The notes under the pieces are model-generated. The model was given only the letters and a program-made list of their open reading frames with translations, was not told where the DNA came from and searched no databases. The translations under genes were made by a program, and so were the position numbers. This document shows positions 25,889 to 35,717 of a stretch of 64,000 nt of DNA, piece after piece; position 1 is the first letter of the stretch, and each line of letters starts with the position of its first letter. Source of the stretch: Alterirhizorhabdus solaris (lineage in GTDB: Bacteria; Pseudomonadota; Alphaproteobacteria; Sphingomonadales; Sphingomonadaceae); NCBI RefSeq assembly GCF_007785815.1, contig NZ_VNIM01000002.1, forward strand, positions 56,770-120,769, given 5' to 3'.

Positions 25889-27096
25889 AGCGGTCGCTCC
25901 TCCTTGTCGGCCTCGCATCGGCAGTCGCCAGCCCAGTGTTCGGGCAGAGCATGGATCATTCCATGCACAACATGCCGGGGATGACCATGCCGGCGAAGCC
26001 CGTGGCCAAGGCGACCCCCAAGCCCGCGGGGAAAGCGGCCGCGAAACCTGCGGCCAAACGGAAGGCCCCTGTTCGGCGCGCGGCTCCCCGTCGTGCGCCG
26101 ACCGCATCGGCTCGGGCGGCCGATCCGCACGCCGGTCACGACATGAGCGGGATGCAGGGCATGAACATGGGCGGGCAGCGGGCCGCGCCCGCCCAGGACC
26201 CGCACGCCGGCCACGACATGTCCGCTATGCCCGGTATGGGCTCCCCGGCAGCAGCGGGGCAGGACCCGCATGCCGGGCATGACATGAGCGCGATGCCCGG
26301 TATGGCAATGGAGGGTAGCCAGGCAGGCGCCAAGGTCGGGACCGACCTTCCTCCCGGCAACAAGCCCGCTCCCGCGCCGTCCGGCGATCATCTCGCCGAT
26401 CGTTTCTGGGGAGCGGATACCATGGCCAACTCCCGCGAGAACGACCTGCGGCGCGAGCATGGTGGGATGACCTACTATCAGGTGCTCTTCAATCTCGCCG
26501 AATATCAGGCCCGCAAGGGACGCGATGGCTACCGCTGGGATGGCGAGGCTTGGGTCGGAGGCGACATCAACCGGCTCTGGCTGAAGTCGGAAGGCGAAGG
26601 GGGGGTCGGCAAGACGCTGAAAAGCGCCGAGCTGCAGGCGCTCTACAGCCACGCCCTCGATCCCTATTGGAACCTCCAGGCCGGCGTCCGCTACGACTTC
26701 AAGCCCAATCCCTCGCGCACCTATGCGACGATCGGGATTGAGGGGCTGGCCCCCTACCAATTCGAGGTCGAGGGAGCGCTGTTCCTCTCCGACAAGGGCG
26801 ACGTGCTCGCCCGCGCCGAGGGCTATTACGACCAGCGCATCACCAATTACTTCGTTCTCCAGCCCAGGGTGGAGGCCAACTTCGCGGCCCAGGACGTGCG
26901 GGAAACCGGGATCGGCTCCGGGCTGACGGATTTGGAGGCCGGTTTGCGGCTTCGCTATGAGGGCCGCCGTGAGTTCGCGCCCTATATCGGCGTATCGTGG
27001 GAACGGCAGTTCGGCGACACCGCCCGCTTCTCGCGGGCACGGGGCGACGACACGGGCGGCTTCAGCTTCGTCGCCGGCGTGAGGACTTGGTTCTGA
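25885..27096 (+). CDS. copB: CopB/PcoB outer-membrane copper resistance protein
   Basis: A protein of 403 residues from a GTG overlapping the copA stop. A signal peptide is followed by a Met/His-rich region with repeats of the type DPHAGHDMSGM (three to four times, about residues 75-145). The C-terminal 250 residues form a beta-barrel typical of the CopB family (from DHLADRFWGADTMANSR, ending FSFVAGVRTWF). CopB works with CopA to sequester or export periplasmic copper. The Lys/Ala/Pro-rich linker (residues 35-75) is low complexity. Confidence 0.92.
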   Translation: MKRSLLLVGLASAVASPVFGQSMDHSMHNMPGMTMPAKPVAKATPKPAGKAAAKPAAKRKAPVRRAAPRRAPTASARAADPHAGHDMSGMQGMNMGGQRAAPAQDPHAGHDMSAMPGMGSPAAAGQDPHAGHDMSAMPGMAMEGSQAGAKVGTDLPPGNKPAPAPSGDHLADRFWGADTMANSRENDLRREHGGMTYYQVLFNLAEYQARKGRDGYRWDGEAWVGGDINRLWLKSEGEGGVGKTLKSAELQALYSHALDPYWNLQAGVRYDFKPNPSRTYATIGIEGLAPYQFEVEGALFLSDKGDVLARAEGYYDQRITNYFVLQPRVEANFAAQDVRETGIGSGLTDLEAGLRLRYEGRREFAPYIGVSWERQFGDTARFSRARGDDTGGFSFVAGVRTWF

Positions 27097-27842
27097 GCCC
27101 CCGCCTTCGCCTCCACCTCGGAGCGAGCAAGATCCACCGTTGGCTTGCTCTTCTGATCGGCGCGCAGGCGATCGTCTGGTTCACCAGCGGCCTTGTGATG
27201 AGCCTGCTCCCCATCGACACCGTGCATGGCGATCACCGGATCGAACGGAACGCCGAGCCGGCGCTGTCGAGCACACAAGGCTTCGCACCGTTGCCCGCCT
27301 TGCTCGCGTCGGCCGGAGCGCCGGTCCGACAGCTTCAGCACCGCATGCTGCTCGGGCGACCGATCGTCGAGGCACAGCTTGTGGATGGTCACATCCGTCT
27401 GCTGGACGCTCGCACGGCTGCACCACTTCCACCATTGGATGCCAGGGTAGCCAGGACGATCGCTCAGAAGGCGTATCGGGGGGTTGGTGTGCCTGCGCCC
27501 ACCATCGAGCGGGTCGAACGAGCCAGCACCGAGTATCGCGGGGCGTTGCCAGCTTGGCGTGTCACGTTCGCCGATGATGACGCCACCCGCATCTATGTAG
27601 CGGCCGACACGGGACGGCTCACGTCGGTCCGGACAGGAACGTGGCGGCTGTACGACTTCTTCTGGGGCCTCCACATCATGGATTGGACCGAGCACGAGCG
27701 GTTCAACACGCCGTGGCTCAACGCCTTTGCCGCAGGCGGTCTCGTCTTCGCAGTGTCGGGCGCGATCCTTCTCTTCATGCGCTGGCCGAGACGGGCGCGC
27801 CGCAAAGCCGGGGGGCATATTTCCAGACAGGGAGTCGCATGA
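27087..27842 (+). CDS. PepSY-domain membrane protein
   Basis: A protein of about 251 residues with an N-terminal membrane helix (IHRWLALLIGAQAIVWFTSG), a periplasmic region holding PepSY-like segments (AYRGVGVPAPTIERVE, ATRIYVAADTGRLTSVRTG) and a C-terminal helix (LNAFAAGGLVFAVSGAILLF). No ATG or GTG fits after the copB stop; the best candidates are TTG 27087 or CTG 27093, both overlapping copB. PepSY proteins beside copAB are often linked to metal reduction or membrane electron transfer, but the role here is unknown. It overlaps the next gene. Confidence 0.72.
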   Translation: MVLSPRLRLHLGASKIHRWLALLIGAQAIVWFTSGLVMSLLPIDTVHGDHRIERNAEPALSSTQGFAPLPALLASAGAPVRQLQHRMLLGRPIVEAQLVDGHIRLLDARTAAPLPPLDARVARTIAQKAYRGVGVPAPTIERVERASTEYRGALPAWRVTFADDDATRIYVAADTGRLTSVRTGTWRLYDFFWGLHIMDWTEHERFNTPWLNAFAAGGLVFAVSGAILLFMRWPRRARRKAGGHISRQGVA

Positions 27843-28432
27843 TGGATGACCACCAAGGCAAGATGGACATGAAGATGGGCTACGGTCGCTTCGCAGCGAT
27901 GGTGGCGACCTCGACCGTTGTCATGTTCGGGTTGATGTACGTGAACGTCTATGCCCTCGGGCATATCGAATTTAGCCAGACACGGTTCTGGATGGCGTTC
28001 GTGATGGGCGCCACGATGGCGATCATCATGCTCCTCTTCATGTGGTCGATGTACAAGAACAAGCGGACGAATGCCGCAATCATCGGGGGTAGCATCGTGG
28101 TGTTCGCGCTCGCGCTGTGGCTCGTCCGCAGCCAGGAAACGGTGGACGACGTGAGCTGGATGAAAGCCATGATCCCGCACCACTCGATCGCGATCCTGAC
28201 GAGCGAGCGCGCGCACATCAAAGACCCCGAGGTGCGCAAGCTGGCCGACGGAATCATCGATGCCCAGGTTCGTGAGATCACGCAGATGAAGCGGGCCATT
28301 GCCAGGCTCGAGGCAAATCCTACGCCTGCGAATGCGCCCGACCTACCCTCCTATCGTGACAAGCAGGTTCCCCCTCCCCCGCCTGAAACTGATGAGAGCG
28401 TAGGAGTTAATACCCTTCAGCCGATCCGCTGA
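27839..28432 (+). CDS. Membrane-anchored DUF305 protein
   Basis: A protein of 197 residues with three predicted membrane helices (residues 18-95), followed by a periplasmic DUF305 helical domain carrying the paired His motif MIPHHSIAILTSERA and the conserved REITQMKR. The N-terminus is Met/His-rich (MMDDHQGKMDMKMG). DUF305 proteins such as CopM bind copper through His and Met. The start overlaps the PepSY stop, so copA-copB-PepSY-DUF305 form one transcript. Confidence 0.85.
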   Translation: MMDDHQGKMDMKMGYGRFAAMVATSTVVMFGLMYVNVYALGHIEFSQTRFWMAFVMGATMAIIMLLFMWSMYKNKRTNAAIIGGSIVVFALALWLVRSQETVDDVSWMKAMIPHHSIAILTSERAHIKDPEVRKLADGIIDAQVREITQMKRAIARLEANPTPANAPDLPSYRDKQVPPPPPETDESVGVNTLQPIR

Positions 28433-28448
28433 ATTCGATCACGGGCGT

Positions 28449-28475
28449 GAGGGATACGGTCGCCGCGCCCGTATC
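28449..28475 (+). promoter_or_regulatory. Predicted ECF-sigma promoter of the secreted DUF305 gene
   Basis: GAGGGAT (28449-28455), 14 bp, then CGTATC (28470-28475). A 7-bp inverted repeat (GATACGG/CCGTATC) overlaps the two elements. It lies 38 bases before the ATG at 28514. Confidence 0.65.
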
Positions 28476-28513
28476 TCTCCTGTGAGTGGGGGTGTTTACA
28501 CAGGAGCGACACG

Positions 28514-28888
28514 ATGAAGAAGATGACTGTTTTGGCCCTCGCGGCCGCACTCGGCGCCGCCCCGGCCATCGCCCAGATGCAGAGCATGGATCATTCTGGC
28601 ATGAACCACGGTCAGATGATGCAGCCGACGCCGGCGAACCCCTATCCGCCCTCTGAAATGCAGATGCATCAGAAGATGATGTCGGCCATGGGTGCCGATG
28701 CGACCGAGACTTGGGTCCGCAAAATGGTCGAGCATCATCGCGGTGGCATTGCCATGTCGCAGATTGTGTTGCGCGAAACCAAGGACGCAAAGGTTCGCAT
28801 GATGGCGACCAAGACGATCGCCGAGCAGAACAAGGAAGTCGGCGAGCTGAACACCTGGCTGCGGGCGCACGGCAAGGCTGCACAGTGA
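28514..28888 (+). CDS. Secreted DUF305 metal-binding protein
   Basis: A protein of 124 residues. The signal peptide (KKMTVLALAAALGAAPAIAQ) is followed by a Met/His-rich stretch (MQSMDHSGMNHGQMMQ) and a single DUF305 domain with MVEHHRGGIAMSQ. It is a smaller, soluble relative of the preceding membrane-bound DUF305 protein but has its own ECF-type promoter. A periplasmic copper buffer is the likely role. A 14-bp hairpin follows at 28897-28930. Confidence 0.85.
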   Translation: MKKMTVLALAAALGAAPAIAQMQSMDHSGMNHGQMMQPTPANPYPPSEMQMHQKMMSAMGADATETWVRKMVEHHRGGIAMSQIVLRETKDAKVRMMATKTIAEQNKEVGELNTWLRAHGKAAQ

Positions 28889-28896
28889 TCGGCCAC

Positions 28897-28930
28897 CGCC
28901 CCACCGCAGGGGATAACCTGCGGTGGGGCG
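28897..28930 (+). terminator. Hairpin after the secreted DUF305 gene
   Basis: A perfect 14-bp stem (CGCCCCACCGCAGG and its complement) with the 6-base loop GGATAA. No T run follows, so it may attenuate rather than stop transcription into the DUF411 gene, or protect the upstream mRNA. Confidence 0.6.
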
Positions 28931-28947
28931 ACCATCTAGGAACAGAC

Positions 28948-29394
28948 ATGACCCGCATTCGCCTTCTCGCCGCTGTTGCAGCGTTCGTCATGCCGGTCGC
29001 AGCCGTGGCTGCCGGGCCGGTGCTGATGCACCGCGATCCGGGCTGCCCATGTTGCGAGAAGTGGGCGCAGCAGGTGAAGGCTCAGTTCGGTCGCGCGGTC
29101 CGCGTCGTCGACGACGCGAACCGGCCTACGTTCATGAAGGCCCGGGGCGTGCCTGCGGACTTGGCCTCGTGCCACACGGCCATCATCGACGGCATGACTT
29201 TCGAGGGTCATGTGCCGATCGCCGACATGAAGCGGGCTCTGGCAACGCACCCGAAGGGTGTGACGGGGCTCGCGGTTGCCGGGATGCCGATGGGCTCGCC
29301 GGGCATGGAGATGCCGGGCATGACGGCCCAGCCCTACAACGTCGTCGCGTTCGGACCCGGTGGGCAGCGAGTATTCGCTCACCACGGCGGATAG
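28948..29394 (+). CDS. copG: CopG-like DUF411 protein
   Basis: A protein of 148 residues. A signal peptide (LLAAVAAFVMPVAAVAA) precedes a thioredoxin-like DUF411 domain with CPCC in DPGCPCCEKWAQQV, a further Cys-His pair (ASCHTAIIDG) and the conserved GHVPIADMK. CopG of Pseudomonas, the named member, binds a copper cluster through these Cys and is proposed to change the redox state of copper. An extra Met-rich tail (MPMGSPGMEMPGM) lies near the C-terminus. It follows the DUF305 gene in the same direction. Confidence 0.85.
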   Translation: MTRIRLLAAVAAFVMPVAAVAAGPVLMHRDPGCPCCEKWAQQVKAQFGRAVRVVDDANRPTFMKARGVPADLASCHTAIIDGMTFEGHVPIADMKRALATHPKGVTGLAVAGMPMGSPGMEMPGMTAQPYNVVAFGPGGQRVFAHHGG

Positions 29395-29432
29395 TCGTTG
29401 ACACCCGCACCCCCACGCCCGACCGTATCGGT

Positions 29433-29792
29433 GTGAAAGGTCATCTTTCCCTCCTTCTCCTCTTGGGAGCGTTGCTTGGCCTGTTCGGTCAGCAGGCTGC
29501 CTATGCCGTGGGACCAGCGCTCGCGCCGACGATGGAAGCGAGCCATGTTATGCCGTCCGACATGGACTGCGCCGGCATGGAGGGAATGCCCAAGGCCGTG
29601 CACGAGCAGCCCTGCAAAGGGCTTACGCTCGCATGCATCGCTCAAATGGGATGCATGATTCCCATGACCATCCAGGACCGTCTTCCTTTGACGGCACCAC
29701 GCGTTCCCCTGCCTCCCGTCGCCTACCGCGCCGTGGATGCACCCTTGGCCGGCCGCGACCTAATGCCGGAACTACAACCGCCCACCGTCTGA
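29433..29792 (+). CDS. Small secreted Cys/Met-rich protein
   Basis: A protein of 119 residues from a GTG at 29433. The leader (GHLSLLLLLGALLGLFGQQAAYA) is followed by motifs rich in Cys and Met (SDMDCAGMEGM, PCKGLTLACIAQMGCMIPM). No named family is recognised, but proteins of this type are frequent between cop and cus genes. Periplasmic Cu(I) binding is a reasonable inference. The Pro-rich C-terminus has no motif. Confidence 0.6.
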   Translation: MKGHLSLLLLLGALLGLFGQQAAYAVGPALAPTMEASHVMPSDMDCAGMEGMPKAVHEQPCKGLTLACIAQMGCMIPMTIQDRLPLTAPRVPLPPVAYRAVDAPLAGRDLMPELQPPTV

Positions 29793-29884
29793 GCTGACCC
29801 GATCGCGGTCTTGCATCTGCGTCCTCACAAAAGGGCGTGGGCGAGAGCGCGTGATCGTATCACTCCCTCCAGACGGACTTAGCC

Positions 29885-31114
29885 ATGCGCGCATCCCTGA
29901 TGCTGGCCGTGGCGGCGCTTTCAACGAGTGCCGCGCACGCAGAATCCCTCACTTATGACCAAGCGATACGCGGGGCGGTTGCAAATGCCCCCGGAGCAGC
30001 CGCAGGGCGCGCGGGGGTCACGGCTGCCCAAGCCGAGGCCAGCGCGGCCGGAAGCCTTCCCGATCCCCGATTATCGATCGGGATCGACAACTATCCAATT
30101 TCGGGGCCTCCAGCCTTCTCGCTGTCGCGTGACAACATGACGATGGGGCGGGTCGGCTTTCAGCAGGACTTGCCCAACCTGGCCAAGCGCCACGCCGCGC
30201 AGGCGCAAGCCCAGGCGGCAATCGTGACCGCCCAAGCGTCCCAGGAGATCAAGCTCCGGCAGATCCGGTTAGGTGCGGGACAAGCGTGGATCGACCTTGC
30301 CTATGCCGGTCGACGGTTGGCAGCGATCGATGCGATCATCAGGTCGCTGCGCGCACTCCCGCCTGCCGCGCGAACGGCCGTTTCGTCCGGCACGGCGCGT
30401 CCGGCCCAAAGCTTAGGGATCGACCAGGCCATTGCCGGTCTGGAGGATCGGCGCGACGAGCTGGTAGCTGGAGTTGCGCGTGCCCGCGCGATGTTGGCTC
30501 GCTGGACGGGCGTACAGGCTCCCGAAATCGCAGGAGACGTGCCGGCGATCGACCTAGCGCCTGCGCGCCTGCGGGCAGCGCTTGAGCAGCATCCCGATAT
30601 GATTTCCGCTGACGCGGGCATTCGCCGGGCCGAGGCTGACGTTGGCGCGGCACGTGCGGAGAAGCGCCCGGATTGGGGCGTAGAGGTAGCGTATCAGCGC
30701 CGCGATCCTCGCTATGGCGACATGATGTCGGCCGGTGTCACGATGAGCCTGCCGCTGTTCGCGCGGTTGCGGCAAGATCCTCGCATCGCGGCGCGGCAAT
30801 CGGCTGAGGCACAGGCCGAGGCAATGCGCGAGGAGACGCGACGCTCTTTGGCGGCCGACCTCGAGACCGCTTTGGCTGACCATCAGATGCACCATAGTCA
30901 ATGGCAACGAGCACAGCGCGTGCTTCTTCCGCTTGCTCGCGAGCGAGCCGAACTGGAGACGGCCAGCTACTCAGCCGGTCGGGCGAGCCTGACAGACGTC
31001 ATCGATGCCAAGGCTGCGTTCGCGGACGCCGAACTGACGGCGCTCGATCGAGAGGCGCAGGTCGCATCCGATGCAGTCCGGCTCACCATTACCTTTGGGA
31101 GCGACGACCGATGA
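29885..31114 (+). CDS. cusC: CusC-like outer-membrane factor
   Basis: A protein of 409 residues of the TolC family. It has a signal peptide (ALSTSAAHA), two helical hairpin repeats and the loop segment SIGIDNYPISGPPAFSLSRD typical of copper/silver CusC proteins. It opens the cusCBA operon and overlaps cusB by four bases. A promoter was not assigned: a CGTATC at 29856-29861 resembles the ECF -10 element of this block but lacks a correctly spaced -35. Confidence 0.87.
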   Translation: MRASLMLAVAALSTSAAHAESLTYDQAIRGAVANAPGAAAGRAGVTAAQAEASAAGSLPDPRLSIGIDNYPISGPPAFSLSRDNMTMGRVGFQQDLPNLAKRHAAQAQAQAAIVTAQASQEIKLRQIRLGAGQAWIDLAYAGRRLAAIDAIIRSLRALPPAARTAVSSGTARPAQSLGIDQAIAGLEDRRDELVAGVARARAMLARWTGVQAPEIAGDVPAIDLAPARLRAALEQHPDMISADAGIRRAEADVGAARAEKRPDWGVEVAYQRRDPRYGDMMSAGVTMSLPLFARLRQDPRIAARQSAEAQAEAMREETRRSLAADLETALADHQMHHSQWQRAQRVLLPLARERAELETASYSAGRASLTDVIDAKAAFADAELTALDREAQVASDAVRLTITFGSDDR

Positions 31115-32580
31115 GCGGCACGAACATGACCCGCGCCCGCCTCGCAACTGCTGCGGGTGCGCTTGCCCTTGTGGCGGGCGGCATCGGTTTCGGCATCGCG
31201 CGGCTCGGGAACACGGCCAGCTCGCCAGCGCAACAGGCCCAGACCGACCAGCGCAAGATCCTCTACTGGTATGACCCGATGATCCCGGCCGAGCATCATG
31301 ACGGCCCAGGTCTCTCGTCCATGGGGATGAAGACGATCCCCCGATATGCCGATGATGGCGGCGTCACGAATGCCACGCCGGGGGTCACTATCGACGCTGG
31401 CAGCATCCAGCGCCTCGGAGCGCGGATCGTGTCGGCCGAGCGAGGGACGCTCAGCAATGCGGTGACTGTGACGGGCAGCATCGAGTTCGACGAGCGCACC
31501 CTTGCCGTCGTCCAAGTGCGTAGCGCCGGCTTCGTCCAACGTGTTTATGCACGCGCGCCCGGAGACGTGGTGTCCGCTGGAGCACCGCTGGCCGACCTTC
31601 TGGTCCCGGAATGGGCAGGCGCGCAAGCCGAGTACGATGCCGTCCGGCGCACCGGCGATGCTGCGCTGGCACGGGCCGCACGCCAACGCATGACTCTTCT
31701 CGGCATGACCGGCTCGACCGGCGGGCGCACGACAATCCGCGCACCGATCGGCGGAGTCATAAAGACGCTCAGCGTGCGGCAAGGGATGACCCTGGCACAG
31801 GGGCAGACCCTCGCCGAGGTGAATGGGCTCGGCACTGTCTGGCTGAACGCGGCCGTCCCCGAGGCGGGCGCCGGCACGCTGCGCGTCGGCACTCCCGTAA
31901 GCGCCACGCTTCCGGCTTTCCCGGGGGAAACCTTCGCAGGCCGGATCGCTGCCATTCTCCCTCAGGCGCAGGCGGAGACCCGCACGCTGACCATGCGGAT
32001 CGAACTGGCCAACAGAGGCGGCAGGCTTCGGCCGGGCATGTTCGCCAGCGTCGCACTGGGGCAGGATTCGCGCGACAGGCTGCTCGTGCCCAGCGAGGCC
32101 GTGATCCGCACCGGGCGCCGCACGCTCGTCATGCTCGCTGGCCCCGGTGGGCGGTTCCGACCCGCTGAGGTGCGAACCGGCACCGAAGGTGGCGGAAAGA
32201 CCGAAATCCTTGCGGGGCTCGCCGAGGGCGAAAAGGTCGTGGCATCCGGTCAGTTCCTGATCGATTCCGAGGCCAGCCTTGCAGGCCTCAATGCGCGGCC
32301 GATCGACGGTGACGCGAAGCCGCAGCCGAAACAGCCGTCGGCTGCGACGGCCCAAGTCTATGAGACAGTCGGGCGTGTGGAGACGTTGGACGCGAGTTCG
32401 ATCACGCTGTCGCATCAGCCAGTGCCGGCGATCGGGTGGCCGGCAATGACGATGAGCTTCCGCGTTGCCAATCCAGCCATGCTGCGCGGCTACAAGAAGG
32501 GAGATCGTGTCCGGTTCGGCTTCGACCAGCCCCCCGAAGGCCCAACCCTGCGCCGTATCATGCAGGAGCGCAGCCGGTGA
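31111..32580 (+). CDS. cusB: CusB adaptor with fused C-terminal CusF-like domain
   Basis: A protein of 489 residues. After an N-terminal anchor comes the heavy-metal-binding motif [20 protein letters not shown], then barrel-sandwich, hairpin and beta-barrel domains of the RND adaptor family. The last 80 residues are a complete CusF-type OB fold carrying the Cu(I)-binding pattern ([20 protein letters not shown], with His, Trp and two Met). In E. coli the CusF metallochaperone is a separate protein; here it is fused, and a second free CusF gene follows at 35714. It overlaps cusC and cusA. Confidence 0.9.
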   Translation: MSGTNMTRARLATAAGALALVAGGIGFGIARLGNTASSPAQQAQTDQRKILYWYDPMIPAEHHDGPGLSSMGMKTIPRYADDGGVTNATPGVTIDAGSIQRLGARIVSAERGTLSNAVTVTGSIEFDERTLAVVQVRSAGFVQRVYARAPGDVVSAGAPLADLLVPEWAGAQAEYDAVRRTGDAALARAARQRMTLLGMTGSTGGRTTIRAPIGGVIKTLSVRQGMTLAQGQTLAEVNGLGTVWLNAAVPEAGAGTLRVGTPVSATLPAFPGETFAGRIAAILPQAQAETRTLTMRIELANRGGRLRPGMFASVALGQDSRDRLLVPSEAVIRTGRRTLVMLAGPGGRFRPAEVRTGTEGGGKTEILAGLAEGEKVVASGQFLIDSEASLAGLNARPIDGDAKPQPKQPSAATAQVYETVGRVETLDASSITLSHQPVPAIGWPAMTMSFRVANPAMLRGYKKGDRVRFGFDQPPEGPTLRRIMQERSR

Positions 32581-35500
32581 TCGCCACGATCATCCGCTGG
32601 TCCGTCGCCAACCGCTTTCTTGTTGTGCTGGCAGCGCTCGCACTCGCCATCGCCGGCGTGTTCGCGCTGCGGGCCACGCCCGTTGATGCCTTGCCCGATC
32701 TATCGGACACCCAGGTCATCATCCGGACGAGCTGGCCGGGTCAGGCACCGCAGATCGTCGAGAACCAGGTCACCTATCCGCTGACGACCACCATGCTGTC
32801 CGTGCCGGGCGCCAGAACCGTGCGCGGTTATTCCTTCTTCGGCGACAGCTACGTCTATGTCATCTTCGACGAGGGCACCGACCTGTACTGGGCGCGCTCC
32901 CGCGTGCTCGAATATCTCAGCCAGATCCAAGGCCGACTGCCACAAGGGGCACAAGCAGCGCTCGGACCGGACGCCACCGGGGTAGGCTGGATCTACGAAT
33001 ATGCGCTGGTGGACCGCAGCGGCCGCCACGACCTGTCGCAGCTTCGATCACTGCAGGACTGGTTCCTGCGCTACGAGTTGAAGACCCTCCCCGGTGTCGC
33101 TGAAGTCGCCAGCATCGGGGGCATGGTGAAGCAGTACCAGGTCCTGCTCGACCCGACCCGGCTTGCTGCGCTCGGCGTCACCCACGCCCAGACCGTAGAA
33201 GCCATTCGCCGTGCCAATCAGGAGGCGGGCGGTTCGGTGCTGGAGATGGGCGGGGCGGAGTATATGGTCCGCGCGTCGGGCTATCTCCGCACCGTCGACG
33301 ATTTCCGTGCGATCCCGCTTAGGGTCGCCGGGGCCGGTGTCCCGGTGACGTTGGGCGACGTCGCGACCATCCAGGTCGGCCCGGAAATGCGACGGGGCAT
33401 CGCGGATCTCAATGGCGAGGGAGAGGTATCGGGCGGTGTCGTCATCTTGCGCCAAGGTAAGAACGCACGGGAGACGATCGAGGCGGTGAGAACCAAGCTG
33501 GTCGAGTTGAGGCGAAGCCTTCCTCCAGGCGTGCAGGTCGTCACCACCTACGACAGGTCGCAATTGATCGATCGCGCGGTGGAGAACCTGTCGAGCAAGC
33601 TCCTCGAGGAGTTCGTCGTGGTGGCGATCGTGTGCGGACTGTTCCTCTGGCACGTCCGGTCGGCCCTGGTCGCGATCGTGACCCTACCGCTCGGCGTGCT
33701 GGCAGCCTTACTCGTCATGCGCGTCCAGGGTGTGAACGCCAACATCATGTCCTTGGGCGGCATCGCCATTGCGATCGGCGCGATGGTGGATGCGGCCATC
33801 GTCATGATCGAGAATGCGCATAAGCGGATCGAGCATTGGGAGGATGAGAACCCAAGCCGAGCGCTCGCCGGCGAGGAGCGGTGGCAGGTCATCACCGAAG
33901 CTGCCGCCGAAGTCGGTCCGGCGCTGTTCTTCAGCCTCGTTATCATCACGCTCTCGTTCGTGCCTGTCTTCACGCTTGAAGCTCAGGAAGGGCGGCTTTT
34001 CGCCCCGCTTGCTTTCACCAAGAGCTACGCGATGGCCGCAGCCGCCATTCTGTCGATCACGCTTGTCCCGGTGTTGATGGGCTGGCTGATCCGGGGGCGC
34101 ATCCCTGCCGAGCAGGATAACGTCATTAATCGTGGCCTGACCCGCCTTTACCGCCCTGCCTTGGACCGGGTGATGGCGCGCCCTTGGGCGACGATCGCTA
34201 TCGCCGTTGTGGTGCTGGCAACGACGGCTTGGCCGCTCGCCCGGCTAGGAGGCGAGTTCATCCCCTCGATGGATGAGGGCGACCTGCTTTACATGCCATC
34301 GGCGTTGCCGGGCCTCTCGGCCGCCAGCGCCTCCGATCTGCTGCAACGAACCGATCGGCTCATCAAAACGGTGCCCGAGGTCGCAACCGTGTTCGGGAAA
34401 GCCGGGCGCGCCGAAACCGCAACCGACCCTGCCCCGCTGGAAATGTTCGAGACGACGATCCAGTTCAAGCCACGCGACCAGTGGCGAGCGGGGATGACGC
34501 CGGCAAAGCTGGTCGAGGAGCTGGACAGGACGGTCCGCGTGCCCGGGCTCACCAATGTCTGGGTGCCACCCATCCGCAATCGCATCGACATGCTGGCGAC
34601 GGGCATCAAGAGCCCGATCGGCGTGAAGGTTTCGGGCGCCAATCTCGCTGAACTGGACCGAATAGCGGCGAACGTCGAGCGGATCGCCAAGACCGTCCCA
34701 GGCGTCAGTTCCGCCTTGGCCGAGCGGTTGACCGGCGGACGCTATGTCGACGTGGACATCGATCGGGCGAGCGCTGCCCGGTACGGCCTCAACATTGCCG
34801 ACGTTCAGGAGATCGTCGCAGGCGCGATTGGGGGCGAGACGATCGGGGAAACGGTCGAGGGCTTGGCTCGCTATCCCATCAGCGTACGCTACCCGCGCGA
34901 GTTGCGAGACAGCCTGGAGGGGCTGCGCACGCTGCCAATCGTGACCGCCACGGGTCAGCAGATCACGCTCGGCACGGTCGCCACAGTGTCGGTCGCCGAG
35001 GGGCCGCCAATGCTCAAGACCGAGAACGGGCGACCATCGACATGGGTCTATGTCGACGTCCGCGACCGTGACCTGGCTTCGACCGTTGCCGACCTGCAGC
35101 GCGCTGTTGCGAAAGGGGTGCGACTCAGCCCCGGCGTATCGATCGCCTATTCGGGGCAGTTCGAGTATCTGCAGCGTGCCGAAAGCCGGCTGATGCTCGT
35201 CATTCCGGCGACGCTCGCGATCATCTTCCTGCTGCTCTACCTGACGTTCGGCCGGCTCGACGAGGCGGCGTTGGTCATGGGGACTCTGCTCTTCGCTCTG
35301 GTCGGAGGCATCTGGATCCTCTGGCTGCTCGGCTATGCGCAGTCGGTCGCGACGGGGGTCGGGTTCATCGCCTTGGCGGGTGTCTCTGCGGAGTTCGGCG
35401 TCGTGATGCTGATCTATTTGAAACACGCCCTCGCCGCTCGCGGTCCTTCGCCTACGAAAGAGGAAGTCGTCGAAGCAATCCGCGAAGGCGCTCTGCTGCG

Positions 35501-35717
35501 GGTTCGGCCCAAGGCGATGACCGTTGCCGTCATCATCGCCGGCCTGCTCCCCGTCCTGGTCGGGCACGGTGCCGGTTCCGAGGTCATGAGCCGCATCGCG
35601 GCACCCATGATCGGCGGAATGCTGACGGCTCCCCTCCTATCCCTGTTCCTCTTGCCCGCCGCCTACATGCTGTTGCGGCAGCGAGGTCTCACCAGTTCCA
35701 AAAGGAGTGCATCATGA
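32577..35717 (+). CDS. cusA: CusA, RND pump for Cu(I)/Ag(I)
   Basis: A protein of 1046 residues from a GTG overlapping the cusB stop. The fourth membrane helix has [20 protein letters not shown], the pattern of monovalent-metal (Cu/Ag) pumps, unlike the DFG pattern of the two CzcA pumps here. Methionines in the periplasmic cleft ([15 protein letters not shown]) fit the Met relay. An upstream ATG in frame would lie inside cusB and is not needed. The proton-driven pump works with CusB and CusC. Confidence 0.93.
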   Translation: MIATIIRWSVANRFLVVLAALALAIAGVFALRATPVDALPDLSDTQVIIRTSWPGQAPQIVENQVTYPLTTTMLSVPGARTVRGYSFFGDSYVYVIFDEGTDLYWARSRVLEYLSQIQGRLPQGAQAALGPDATGVGWIYEYALVDRSGRHDLSQLRSLQDWFLRYELKTLPGVAEVASIGGMVKQYQVLLDPTRLAALGVTHAQTVEAIRRANQEAGGSVLEMGGAEYMVRASGYLRTVDDFRAIPLRVAGAGVPVTLGDVATIQVGPEMRRGIADLNGEGEVSGGVVILRQGKNARETIEAVRTKLVELRRSLPPGVQVVTTYDRSQLIDRAVENLSSKLLEEFVVVAIVCGLFLWHVRSALVAIVTLPLGVLAALLVMRVQGVNANIMSLGGIAIAIGAMVDAAIVMIENAHKRIEHWEDENPSRALAGEERWQVITEAAAEVGPALFFSLVIITLSFVPVFTLEAQEGRLFAPLAFTKSYAMAAAAILSITLVPVLMGWLIRGRIPAEQDNVINRGLTRLYRPALDRVMARPWATIAIAVVVLATTAWPLARLGGEFIPSMDEGDLLYMPSALPGLSAASASDLLQRTDRLIKTVPEVATVFGKAGRAETATDPAPLEMFETTIQFKPRDQWRAGMTPAKLVEELDRTVRVPGLTNVWVPPIRNRIDMLATGIKSPIGVKVSGANLAELDRIAANVERIAKTVPGVSSALAERLTGGRYVDVDIDRASAARYGLNIADVQEIVAGAIGGETIGETVEGLARYPISVRYPRELRDSLEGLRTLPIVTATGQQITLGTVATVSVAEGPPMLKTENGRPSTWVYVDVRDRDLASTVADLQRAVAKGVRLSPGVSIAYSGQFEYLQRAESRLMLVIPATLAIIFLLLYLTFGRLDEAALVMGTLLFALVGGIWILWLLGYAQSVATGVGFIALAGVSAEFGVVMLIYLKHALAARGPSPTKEEVVEAIREGALLRVRPKAMTVAVIIAGLLPVLVGHGAGSEVMSRIAAPMIGGMLTAPLLSLFLLPAAYMLLRQRGLTSSKRSAS

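Noticed and set aside
29831..29861. Possible sixth ECF-type promoter before cusC (AAGGGCG and CGTATC)
   Set aside because: The -10-like CGTATC is present, but the nearest AGGG element is 18 rather than 14 bases away, and the correctly spaced bases do not match.
34245..35567. 440-codon minus-strand frame inside cusA
   Set aside because: It is a shadow of a complete RND pump gene with Arg/Asp/Gln-biased composition and no domain.
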